Positions 52,386-60,700 of a stretch of 64,000 nt of DNA are shown piece by piece. The notes below the pieces were generated by a model that was not told the origin of the DNA, ran no database searches, and saw only the letters and a list, made by a program, of their open reading frames with translations. How positions within the stretch are numbered: the first letter of the stretch is position 1; every line of letters starts with the position of its first letter. This stretch comes from Streptomyces sp. NBC_00376 (GTDB lineage Bacteria > Actinomycetota > Actinomycetes > Streptomycetales > Streptomycetaceae), in the NCBI RefSeq assembly GCF_036077095.1, contig NZ_CP107962.1, positions 248,001-312,000 of the forward strand, written 5' to 3'. Position numbers and translations under genes: made by a program.

Positions 52386-54014
52386 ATGACTGCCTCCACC
52401 TCAGCACCTGAATGGCCGTTCTGCGGACACGGCGCGGACCCGGCCGGAGATCCGGTCGGCTGCCGCGGCCATGCCGTGGCCCCGCACGGGCAGTGCTTGC
52501 AGCACTTGGCCCCTGAGGCCCGTTCTAACTATCTGGCGGGGCTGGCCCCCGGCAGCGACCTCAACCACAGTGGCACTACCTTCACGGAGGATCTGCTTAA
52601 CGAGTTGCTCACTGTGTTTCGGCAGCCCGCCGACGGACCGCCCCGCATCGGGCGCGCCTGGTTCGTCGAAGCGACGTTCACCGGCAATGCCCGATTCGAC
52701 GGGGCGACGTTCACCGGCGATGCCCGATTCGACGGGGCGACGTTCACTGGCCCCGTTGTGTTCGGCGCGGTGACGTTCACTGACGACGCCGGGTTCCGCA
52801 GAGCGACATTCACCGACGACGCCTGGTTCATGAAGGCGACGTTCACCGGTCCGACCGACTTCAACAGGGCGACCTTCCACCGCAACGCCTGGTTCACCGA
52901 AGCCACTTTTGAGGCGACGTCGGAACTCGGACCACTGATCAGCGCGGAGTTTGTGCAGTTATCGGGGGCCGTGTTCAGCGGTCCGGTGACGATTTTGGTC
53001 GCAGCGAAACGGCTGGGATGCCATCGGACCCGATGGACCTCCACCGCCACCCTGCGGCTGCGCTATGCCACGGTGGACCTCACCGACGCGGTCTTCGAGT
53101 ACCCGCTGAGCGTCGCAACCCACCCCCAAGCCTTCGATTCTCACCTAAGTGTCCCTTGCGACGAGGCGCCACTGACGGGCTTGCAACTCCAGGTTCGGCT
53201 GGCCTCGATCAGCGGGACCGACGCCGCGCATCTGGTGCTGAGCGACCTCGACCTGTCCGGGTGCCGGTTCACCGGCACCTTCCACCTTGATCAGATTCGC
53301 CTGGAGGGCGATTGCCGCTTCCCCCTCGCTCCGGAAGGCGTCCAGCGCCGCGGGACGCGTCTGGCCAGATGGACGCCGCGCCAGACGCTGGCCGAAGAAC
53401 ACCACTGGCGCGCCTGGCGCGGGGAGCCCGGCTGGACCGCCGACCCCGGCGCGGGAGCGGCGGCAACCGGGCCGGCGGACCTGGCGCGGGTGTACCGGCA
53501 GCTCCGCAAGTCGCTGGAAGACGGTAAAAGTGAGCCGGACGCGGCGGACTTCTATTACGGCGAGATGGAGATGCGCCGCCTGGACCGTTCCCGCCCGTCC
53601 GGCGAGCGCGGGCTGCTGGCCGCGTACTGGGCTGTGTCTGGTTACGGACTGCGGGCCTCGCGCGCGCTTGGCTGGCTGTTTGCTGCCATGACCGCAACCG
53701 TGCTCGCGATCATGCTGTGGGGTTTGCCGGAGGACGACCCCAAACCCCGGAGCACTGGGGTGCTCACCGATCGGCGTATCACCCTGACCACCGACACCCC
53801 CGCCCCGGTCAACCCCGGCGGCCCTCTCCGGGAGCGCCTCACCTCCGAGCGGTTCGAAAAGTCCCTGCGGGTGGTGGTCAACTCGGTGGTGTTCCGCTCC
53901 TCGGGGCAGAATCTGACCACGGCTGGCACCTACACCGAGATGGCCTCCCGCGTTGCCGAGCCGGTCCTACTCGGTCTCGCCGTCCTCGCCGTCCGCAGCC
54001 GCGTCAAGCGGTGA
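52386..54014 (+). CDS. Pentapeptide-repeat membrane protein
   Basis: 542 residues. N-terminal Cys/His region (WPFCGHGADPAGDPVGCRGH, GQCLQHL) could bind zinc. About ten pentapeptide-like repeats follow (ATFTGNARFDGATFTGDARF and similar), a right-handed beta-helix, with a second short block near LSDLDLSGCRFTG. Two C-terminal membrane segments (ALGWLFAAMTATVLAIMLWG; EPVLLGLAVLAVRS). Similar Streptomyces proteins have no known role. ATG right after a GGTATG context without a clear ribosome site. Confidence 0.78.
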   Translation: MTASTSAPEWPFCGHGADPAGDPVGCRGHAVAPHGQCLQHLAPEARSNYLAGLAPGSDLNHSGTTFTEDLLNELLTVFRQPADGPPRIGRAWFVEATFTGNARFDGATFTGDARFDGATFTGPVVFGAVTFTDDAGFRRATFTDDAWFMKATFTGPTDFNRATFHRNAWFTEATFEATSELGPLISAEFVQLSGAVFSGPVTILVAAKRLGCHRTRWTSTATLRLRYATVDLTDAVFEYPLSVATHPQAFDSHLSVPCDEAPLTGLQLQVRLASISGTDAAHLVLSDLDLSGCRFTGTFHLDQIRLEGDCRFPLAPEGVQRRGTRLARWTPRQTLAEEHHWRAWRGEPGWTADPGAGAAATGPADLARVYRQLRKSLEDGKSEPDAADFYYGEMEMRRLDRSRPSGERGLLAAYWAVSGYGLRASRALGWLFAAMTATVLAIMLWGLPEDDPKPRSTGVLTDRRITLTTDTPAPVNPGGPLRERLTSERFEKSLRVVVNSVVFRSSGQNLTTAGTYTEMASRVAEPVLLGLAVLAVRSRVKR

Positions 54015-54117
54015 CGTCACCACGCCAGACGAGGTGCAAGAGCGGCAGCAGATCCTCCGTTTGTGGCGGTGACACTGTTGTTTGCACCCCTGGTCGGGTC
54101 CGCCCATGAGCTTGTGG

Positions 54118-54968
54118 TCACTGGTGGCTCGTGGTGGCGGTGGCTTCGTCGTACGCGGCGAGGGTGCGGTAGAGGGTGGAGCGGCCGATGCCGAGGTGCG
54201 CGGCGATGGCGGTGACGGACTCCTTCGCGTCGCGGCGGCGCAGGGCGACGGCGAGCATGTCGCCGTCGACGGCCGGCGGGCGGCCGCCGTGCTTGCCGTT
54301 CGCCGCGGCGGTGTCCAGGCCGACCAGGGTCCGCTCGTGGATGAACTCCCGTTCGACCTCGGCCATCGCGGCGAAGACGACGAAGAGGACCTTGCCGGCG
54401 CCGTGCGGGTCGTAGGTGCCGGCAAGGGGCCCGGTGCGGATCTCCAGGCGGTGGCCGCGCTCGGCGAGGTCCTGCGCGCTGGTGATCAGCTCGACCATGT
54501 TGCGGCCGAGGCGGTCGAGCATGGTGACGGTGAGGGTGTCTGCCGGGCGCAGGTCGGCGAGGGCGACGTTGTACTCGGGCCGGATCTTCTCCCGGGTGCC
54601 GACCTTCTCGACGTAGATGCGTACGCACTCGGCTTCCTTGAGGGCGCGGACCTGTCCGGCGAGGTCCTGGCCCTTGCTGGATACGCGGGCGTAGCCGATC
54701 CGGTCGCCGGTGCGCTCCAGCGCGGCGAGCAGCCCGGGTCGGGCTCGGGGCCGGGCTGCCAGGGCCGGCCGGGGCCGCGGGCTGCGGGGATTCGGATCGC
54801 GGGGCCGGACTTCAGTCCGGGGATCTTCGCGTACCGGCCGGTGTGGTAGTCGACGGCGACGACGCCGGAGTTGGCCCGGCACGCCGATCCGGGCGCCGCC
54901 CCGCAGCGCGGGCACGGTTCGCGCTCGACGAGCTCGGCGCGGGCGATCTCGTCCAGGTCGCCGTTCAC
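54118..54968 (-). pseudogene. Serine recombinase (resolvase) with frameshift
   Basis: GTG at 54968 with GAGGGG upstream opens a zinc-type N-domain (REPCPRCGAAPGSACRANSG ... GRYAKIPGLKSG). Near 54730 the reading frame changes by one base into a full Tn3-type resolvase: RIGYARVSSKGQDLAGQV (catalytic Ser), VTMLDRLGRNMVELI, VFAAMAEVEREFIHERT and a C-terminal HTH (SVTAIAAHLGIGRSTLYR). Relatives read through in one frame, so this copy is probably broken unless a sequencing error is involved. Confidence 0.7.
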
Positions 54969-55135
54969 GTGTTCCCCTCTCGTCCGTCCGCTCGACACGG
55001 CCGTCCCGAATACCCGTCCCGCTTCTCCGCCGCGCCCGCCGGTTTCGGGACGCCTTTCGGGACGTCTCCCGCGCTCCCGCCGCGTCGGCGGGCGACCGTC
55101 CCGGAAACGACCGTTTGCGGGACGGGCAAGAGAGG

Positions 55136-55360
55136 TCAGGTCCTCAGGGGATTCGAGTTGTTCAACGGCGCCCGCCACTGCGCAATCAGCTCCCACGGGC
55201 CTGAGTTCGGCGCCTTCGGCTTGTGCATGATCTGTTCCACCATCCCGTCGTCCAGTCCGGACGCGGCCTTGGCATCGGCCATCGACAGGACTCCGGTCCG
55301 AGCAGCGGAAGTGACGGAACTCTTTACGTCCTCCAAAAGCCGCCCCAGGTGGTCGGGCAG
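55136..55360 (-). pseudogene. C-terminal fragment of unknown gene
   Basis: The last ~70 residues of a minus-strand frame (LPDHLGRLLEDVKSSVTSAA ... GLDDGMVEQIMHKPKAPNSG) look protein-like, then stop at 55136. Upstream of 55360 the same frame is the shadow of a plus-strand remnant. No family recognised. Confidence 0.3.
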
Positions 55361-55770
55361 CCCCCTCAGCGCCGACGGTCTCGCTGCCGCCCTGTCCTGG
55401 ACCCGCCACCGGACCGACGCCGCCCTCGACCACGCCCGCACCCACCCGGACACCGGCGGCGCGCTCGCCCTGCAGCACGTCCCGCCCAAGGCGTACACCG
55501 TCGCTCCGCGCCTCGACGTCCTCGCCCCGCACCAGGTCGACGCCCTCTCGGGACGGAAGAACCCCCGCCCCGGCATCCGCGGCCCGATCCAGCCCGCCGA
55601 GGCGGAGGTCCTCCTGCGCGTCTGGGTCGACGGCGGCATCGACACCGGCGACGCCGCCCAGCGTCAGGCTCTCGCCGACCTCGCCGCCGCCGACATGGTC
55701 ACCCGCGGCGGATCATCGACCGCTTCCACGACAACGTGGCGTACAGCCTGCGGATGCTCTCCGAGCCGCC
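55345..55770 (+). pseudogene. Fragment of unknown plus-strand gene
   Basis: Reads LSADGLAAALSWTRHRTDAA, PKAYTVAPRLDVLAPHQVDA and PAEAEVLLRVWVDGGIDTGD, then after a one-base frame change near 55710 continues as IIDRFHDNVAYSLRMLSEPP. The start is missing. A winged-helix-like end with a replaced N-terminus is possible. No family recognised. Confidence 0.35.
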
Positions 55771-56249
55771 AGCCCCTACTGACATGGACTCTGCGATCGC
55801 ACTGTCATAACTCTGCGCATCCCGCTGACATCCACCCTGCGCACGACACTTCGCACCACGGCGGCCGGCTCGCGGCCACCCTCCCACCGGGCCTCACCGG
55901 CCCTGCCACCCCGGCCGCAGCCGTCCGGCAGAGTGCACCGAGCCCCGCGGCGGCGGCCCCGGGACCGGCGGCCCGTCCGGGGGCGCATCGTCTGTCGGCC
56001 TGAGCCCGTGATTTCAGTGCAGCACACAACCGCTGCAGGAGACACCGGACGTCCTGCGGGCCGCCGGGCCGGCAACGGACAAACGGCGATGCGAGGGCGG
56101 TGCCACGAACAACCAGGAAGAAGGGCAGCCGGACTGGAGGGTTGCTTCAGGCGGGACCGAGGGACCGACGAGGGCGACACCTTGCCCCGCATCCGCCCGA
56201 TGTGGGTGGGGGGCAAGGTGCCGTGCTGTGTTTCGAATAAGCTTGTGGC
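55771..56249. other. Gene-free stretch
   Basis: Frames here are low-complexity Pro/Ala/Arg. Nothing recognised. It separates the remnant from the lipoprotein gene end at 56250. Confidence 0.35.
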
Positions 56250-56768
56250 TTACTTGTCGGCTTTGTCCAGCCGCCAGGCCACCATTCCCGTGGACCCAGG
56301 AATCGCCTCGGAGTCGATCCTGATCTTGGCCGCTGAGGCTGTGAGACGCTGGCGAAGCGGGACGCCATCACAGTCCACTTTCTGGCGGACGGGGTCCTTC
56401 CCAGCTATGGACAGAACGATCTGTCCCTTCCCGGCGCAGGCGACTGTCAGTCTGTACGAGCGTCCTCGTGTCAGTTCCGGTTCGGTGTGGAATCCGTCGC
56501 TGACACGCTCAAGTCCCGCCTCGATGAAAAGCGGATCGGAGTCGCTGACCTCTTCTGTGCCGAGAGCTTCCTGAACCTGCCTACCGAGCCGCTCCTCGGT
56601 ACGGACGGACGTTCCGGAAGGGTGCTTCTGCTGTTCTGGACTGCTCGCGGGGGCGCTTGGCTCCCTCGGATCGCTGCCCTCGCCCGTGCAGCCTGAGGCC
56701 AGGGCAATGACCAGCATGGAAGCGCAGACGGCGAGGGTGGGATGCGAGAGCCGCAGTCGTGGCGTCAT
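56250..56768 (-). CDS. Putative lipoprotein
   Basis: 172 residues. Signal peptide with lipobox VIALASGC near residue 26. The mature domain is beta-rich (SYRLTVACAGKGQIVLSIAG, VDCDGVPLRQRLTASAAKIR, TGMVAWRLDKADK). Start overlaps the stop of the secreted-protein gene (ATGA), so the two are one operon. No family assigned; extracellular, membrane-anchored. Confidence 0.7.
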   Translation of the reverse strand: MTPRLRLSHPTLAVCASMLVIALASGCTGEGSDPREPSAPASSPEQQKHPSGTSVRTEERLGRQVQEALGTEEVSDSDPLFIEAGLERVSDGFHTEPELTRGRSYRLTVACAGKGQIVLSIAGKDPVRQKVDCDGVPLRQRLTASAAKIRIDSEAIPGSTGMVAWRLDKADK

Positions 56769-57460
56769 GAATTCGTCGCCCAGAATCGCCAACCGATCTC
56801 CTCGGTAGGAAGCTTCGCGGTGCCTGAGCCGATCTTCACTCTGCTGCACCGGTCGGAACTGGTTTTGTATTTCACCCAGTTCACCTTGTATCCCCAAGAA
56901 CCGTACTGCATGTGCCCGTACTTCTTTGCGGGGATTGCGTGTGTGTACGTGTGCCCCACGCTGACCCCTACCTTCCCAACCACCTTGACTCCGTACTCCG
57001 CCTTGACCTCGGCGACGAGGACACTGGCACTGGCCGAACCGGTGCCACTGATCTCGACCCCGATCTCGCCCGACTTCTCGACACTGACCCGCATCGATCC
57101 GCCCGGTCCGTCCTTGTAGCTGGTGCCGTTCCATGTGGACGGGACGTGGTAGTTCGTCTTGCTGCTCACCTGAACCCATTGTCTGACCGGGTTGTCACAG
57201 CGCATTGGCCCGACATCACTGTCGGCCCCTATCTCGGGCAGAGCGCCGAGGGCGCGATCGACGGCGGCTTCGGCTGCTGACTTGCTCGGACCCTCCATCA
57301 CGCTGGCAGCTGACTCCCGGGTAGCGATCTGGTCGGAAGAGACCGCTTCAGGTGCCACATCAGCCGACTCCTCAATTGCGCCAGCTGCAGTAGCCAGTGT
57401 CGCAGTGAGAGCGAAGGCTGTGACTGGAGTGAGTACGTACCGCATCATTGCTTTTCGCAC
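56765..57460 (-). CDS. Secreted beta-rich protein
   Basis: About 231 residues. Sec signal peptide (MRYVLTPVTAFALTATLATA). The mature part has WVQVSSKTNYHVPSTWNGTS and a long alternating stretch (EKSGEIGVEISGTGSASASV, EVKAEYGVKVVGKVGVSVGH) ending KYGHMQYGSWGYKVNWVKY. The alternating pattern resembles membrane-inserting beta-hairpins of pore-forming proteins, but this is only a resemblance. GTG 57460 has AGGGGGA upstream. First gene of the pair. Confidence 0.65.
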   Translation of the reverse strand: MRKAMMRYVLTPVTAFALTATLATAAGAIEESADVAPEAVSSDQIATRESAASVMEGPSKSAAEAAVDRALGALPEIGADSDVGPMRCDNPVRQWVQVSSKTNYHVPSTWNGTSYKDGPGGSMRVSVEKSGEIGVEISGTGSASASVLVAEVKAEYGVKVVGKVGVSVGHTYTHAIPAKKYGHMQYGSWGYKVNWVKYKTSSDRCSRVKIGSGTAKLPTEEIGWRFWATNS

Positions 57461-57844
57461 GCAAATTCCCCCTATGTGAGGCAAGTTGACTGGTCAGGTC
57501 TGTGCACAACCTATGCAACTTCTGCGATTTCTTCGCGCACTTATCGGACTGTCTGAGCAAGACTTGAGCTTGCGGAGGCGTTGGCCATCAAGGCGACGGG
57601 CGCAGGGCGATGGAGAAGGGTTCTGGAGTGCCGAAGCGGATGGCCGCGTGCTTCATAGGCCAGCGCACCGCGCGTCACCCACTGCGACACCTGCGGGCCT
57701 CGTCGGCGCTGCCGTCGGTGGTGGCGGTCACGGCCGGGGCGGCGTAGGGCGGAGCGGGTTGCTGCCTGCAGTGTCGCCGTTGGCCGTCAGGCATACCGGT
57801 GACCATCCGGGGACTGCTGCGGTCACACCTGCGAAGCGAGGAAG

Positions 57845-58121
57845 CGGCCGCTCGGTTCCTCGCGGAGGTGTCCTGGGGGATCGGTCGGCCGTATGCGAGC
57901 AGGAGGAGGTCCTGTGCGGCGCTGGACAGAGGTGTTCGGGTGCTGAACGACCAGTCGAGGTCGTCGGCGCGGAGTTCGATGCCACTCAGGTCGGCTCCGA
58001 AGAACTTGAGGGTCCTGGCGTCGGTGCTCTCGAGGAGGATGCGTACGCGGTCTTCGGGAACCCTGCGGTCGAGGCCGAGCGCGACCGTGATGTCCGGGCC
58101 GTGACCAATCCGGGCGGACAT
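57845..58121 (-). pseudogene. C-terminal fragment of mycothiol-dependent maleylpyruvate isomerase-like protein
   Basis: Reads GHGPDITVALGLDRRVPEDR, FGADLSGIELRADDLDWSFS and DLLLLAYGRPIPQD, the C-terminal pattern of TIGR03083/DinB-like proteins. About 90 of the usual ~210 residues remain and the tail runs into unrelated sequence. Confidence 0.5.
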
Positions 58122-58189
58122 CCGAACTCAGAGGTTCTGCCTCCGGAGGGCCGTCTGTCATGGAGAGCACGGGGAGGCGAAGGGGCCCC

Positions 58190-59566
58190 TCACCACCGGG
58201 TGCCGCGTGGCCGTCGGACAGGTGGCTGCACGCGCTGTGCCTCGACCCGTCTCTGACGAGCTGTCGGGCCGTTCTCCTGCCGCTGCCGTGCCCATCCCTG
58301 CTGATCGGCGAGGAGACGGTGCGCGCCGGCATCCAGCAGTGCGCGCGGAACATCGGTACGTGCGTGCTTCGCGAGGTTCAGCAGGGCGCCGGCCGCGGCC
58401 TGTTCGGCCGTCATCACCTGCGTGTACGCGCCGATCAGATTCTCGACCTGCCGCGGGTGCACGGAGTGGAAGCGCATCTCTCCCGGCAGCCGCTGCGGGC
58501 GGTGGTCGACGGAGTCGGTGACCAGAGCGCCCCGGGCCCGACGCACGGCCATCGGGGCGGCCAAGGCGAGCTGCCACCCCGATGCCGGCAGACGGTACAG
58601 CGCTGCCGCCAGAGGGCCTTCTCCCCCGGCGTCGGCGAGAATCGCGGTACGGGACCGGGGATCACCGGGCCGCTCCTCCGGCTTCCAGTGCACACCGAAC
58701 AGCAACTGCCCCACCCGTACGACCACCGTGTGGGAGACGACCGCACCGGGGTGCGGCGTGACCTGGGGCAGCCGGACCACCTTGCCCTGGCGGACGATCT
58801 CGTAGCTCGGAGGAGGAAGCCGGGGATGGGCCCGGGGGTCCGCGAGGTCGACCACCCGGTGCCACGCCGTTGCGGCCTGCTGCCACGCCTGCGCCGAGCC
58901 CCGCAATGCGCCTGCGGTCTCCTTCAAGGCCGAGGCGACAGCCACGTCCTCGTGGCCCTCGGCGATCCGCAGCAGCACCCTCCCCGACAGCAGCCGTGCC
59001 ATCGCGGTCCACCGGGACATCTGCTGCAGGTCCGAGCCGCTCAGCCGGTGGCCGGACCGGTCGTGCAGGGTCTCGAAGGCCACCCGCCCCAGCCGCTCGC
59101 AGTCCTCGCCGAGGCGTGCGGTCACTTCCCGGGTCGGGCCCGACGGGGATGCCTGGACCGGCTCGGCCGGCAGCGCGAGGGGGAAGGTGGCGATGCCCTC
59201 GTCGGCGTCCCACGTTCCCGTCCGTCCGAAGACGCTGCCCTGGTCGAGACAGCCGCGCGCTTCGGCGAAGGCAGCCTCGACACCCGGATCCCGGACCCCT
59301 GAGGACAGCGCATGGGCGACCCTCCCCGCCTCCCAGGCGAGTTCGGCCGTGCGGCGGGTGATGTACCCGCGGGCGGCCCTGGTGCCGAGCAGGTAGGCGT
59401 ACGCAGTCACCGGGACCTGGTCCGGTCCGCGATGGCTCTCGACCAGGTCCCCCACTGCCGCAACGGCCTGCCCGGCACTCGTCAGCTCGTTCGGCAGGGG
59501 CATGCCGCCGTCCTCGGCGGAAAGCAGGCGCCGAGCCGTTCGCAGCGCCCCGCGGGCCCTGTCCAA
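58190..59566 (-). CDS. Hypothetical protein, third gene of an operon
   Basis: 458 residues, TTG start assumed. Mostly helical N-terminal two thirds (DRSGHRLSGSDLQQMSRWTA, GSAQAWQQAATAWHRVVDLA) and a beta-containing middle (AVVSHTVVVRVGQLLFGVHW). No family recognised, and no membrane or signal sequence. The frame upstream is open only back to a TAG at 59597, in the same frame as the small gene before it, so the two could once have been one gene. Confidence 0.6.
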   Translation of the reverse strand: MDRARGALRTARRLLSAEDGGMPLPNELTSAGQAVAAVGDLVESHRGPDQVPVTAYAYLLGTRAARGYITRRTAELAWEAGRVAHALSSGVRDPGVEAAFAEARGCLDQGSVFGRTGTWDADEGIATFPLALPAEPVQASPSGPTREVTARLGEDCERLGRVAFETLHDRSGHRLSGSDLQQMSRWTAMARLLSGRVLLRIAEGHEDVAVASALKETAGALRGSAQAWQQAATAWHRVVDLADPRAHPRLPPPSYEIVRQGKVVRLPQVTPHPGAVVSHTVVVRVGQLLFGVHWKPEERPGDPRSRTAILADAGGEGPLAAALYRLPASGWQLALAAPMAVRRARGALVTDSVDHRPQRLPGEMRFHSVHPRQVENLIGAYTQVMTAEQAAAGALLNLAKHARTDVPRALLDAGAHRLLADQQGWARQRQENGPTARQRRVEAQRVQPPVRRPRGTRW

Positions 59567-59596
59567 CTGCGCGGCCAGGTCAATCTCGACCGGCGA

Positions 59597-59767
59597 CTAC
59601 GCCTCCTCCGCGCCCGCTTCCAGCCGGTCCCGCATCCGCCCGATGACTTGCTCCAGCTGCAGCGCCGCGGCGGATCGGAACGCCGGATCGGCCGAGGACG
59701 GTAACGCCTCGGCTGCCGCACGCAGATGTTCGCCCGCGATGTCGTAGAGATCGCCCAGGGTGGCCAT
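59597..59767 (-). CDS. Small helical protein
   Basis: 56 residues: MATLGDLYDIAGEHLRAAAE to MRDRLEAGAEEA and a TAG stop. Begins 2 bases after the previous stop. Same reading frame as the downstream 458-residue gene. No family recognised. Confidence 0.6.
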   Translation of the reverse strand: MATLGDLYDIAGEHLRAAAEALPSSADPAFRSAAALQLEQVIGRMRDRLEAGAEEA

Positions 59768-59769
59768 GG

Positions 59770-60189
59770 CTACCGGTCCCGTACGGCGGCAAGGGCGTCG
59801 GCGCCGGATCTCGCATGCCCGGCGGCCCGCTCCAGAACAGCCCGCCCCTCCCCCGACTCCGCCGCTGCCACTCGGTCCAGTGCGGCCTGCACGAGACGTA
59901 GCAGCCGGACATGAGGTACGAGAGCGGCCGCTCCCGGAGGCACGAGCGGCAGGTCGTACGGCCGGCCGTGCTCGGGCAGGGGCAGCAACTGGCGGCCTGC
60001 CGAACAGGCATGGGCCGCGACCATCGCCTCCAGCTCGTCCCCGCCGCCGTCCCAGGTGACCGCGTCGGCCACGCGCCCGACCAGGTCGAAGGCGTCCCAG
60101 GCGGCGGCCAGAACACCGGAGAGCTCGGCCGGCTCCGGAGCCGGCCCGAGAGCAGCCTCCAGCTCCTCGATCGGTGTGGGTGTCGTCAT
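59770..60189 (-). CDS. Hypothetical protein, first gene of operon
   Basis: 139 residues. ATG at 60189 with GGGGGAAGG upstream; MTTPTPIEELEAALGPAPEP and helices through HVRLLRLVQAALDRVAAAES. With the next two genes it forms a minus-strand operon of unknown function. Confidence 0.65.
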   Translation of the reverse strand: MTTPTPIEELEAALGPAPEPAELSGVLAAAWDAFDLVGRVADAVTWDGGGDELEAMVAAHACSAGRQLLPLPEHGRPYDLPLVPPGAAALVPHVRLLRLVQAALDRVAAAESGEGRAVLERAAGHARSGADALAAVRDR

Positions 60190-60700
60190 GCGCCTTCCCC
60201 CGTGGTCGTCTTGCAGTGATCGTTCCACCGCGTACCGAAGCCGACCAAATGAGCTGTGGACATGAGTTGACCTGTGGACAGCCGGCGCCGTCGGGTTCTG
60301 GTAGTGACAGTTCGTCGTTGATCGCCTTGAGCTGCGTCGGCGTCAGCCGCAGATTTCTCCAGCCGGAGATGGTGCCGGCACGCGCCGCCTTCGCCGCCGC
60401 TCCCCTCAGGGCCGACTTCTTGCCGGGCGGCCGGACACCACTGCGGGCTCTTGGAGGTGGTGCTGCTCACACCACTCTGGGGGAATCCAGCCATCCTGGC
60501 CCCTCAGTCCGCTCAGGACTCCCCGCACCCCTGCCGACTGCGGAATAAGCCGGTTAGGGCGTGCAGGGAAGCAACATCTTGTTTCCCTGCACGCCCTTAG
60601 CAACGGACCTACTTGCTGAGGCAACTCGTGGAAGCTGCACCCGACCGGTCCTCTCATCTGGGCCCCTGAAGGCCGGGAAGCACAGTCGTCTGCTCTGAGG
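60190..60700. other. Intergenic stretch with terminator
   Basis: No full gene. The minus strand near 60300-60420 reads TISGWRNLRLTPTQLKAIND in an open frame, possibly the tail of a lost regulator. A strong hairpin lies at 60556-60597. Confidence 0.4.
60556..60597 (-). terminator. Terminator of the defence gene
   Basis: AGGGCGTGCAGGGAA (60556-60570) pairs perfectly with TTCCCTGCACGCCCT (60583-60597), about 105 bases downstream of the stop of the nuclease-STAND gene. Confidence 0.75.

Noticed and set aside
54843..55340. Beginning of the long plus-strand frame over the resolvase start
   Set aside because: This part is the complement of the resolvase N-domain and leader; only the part after about 55345 looks like a real gene remnant.
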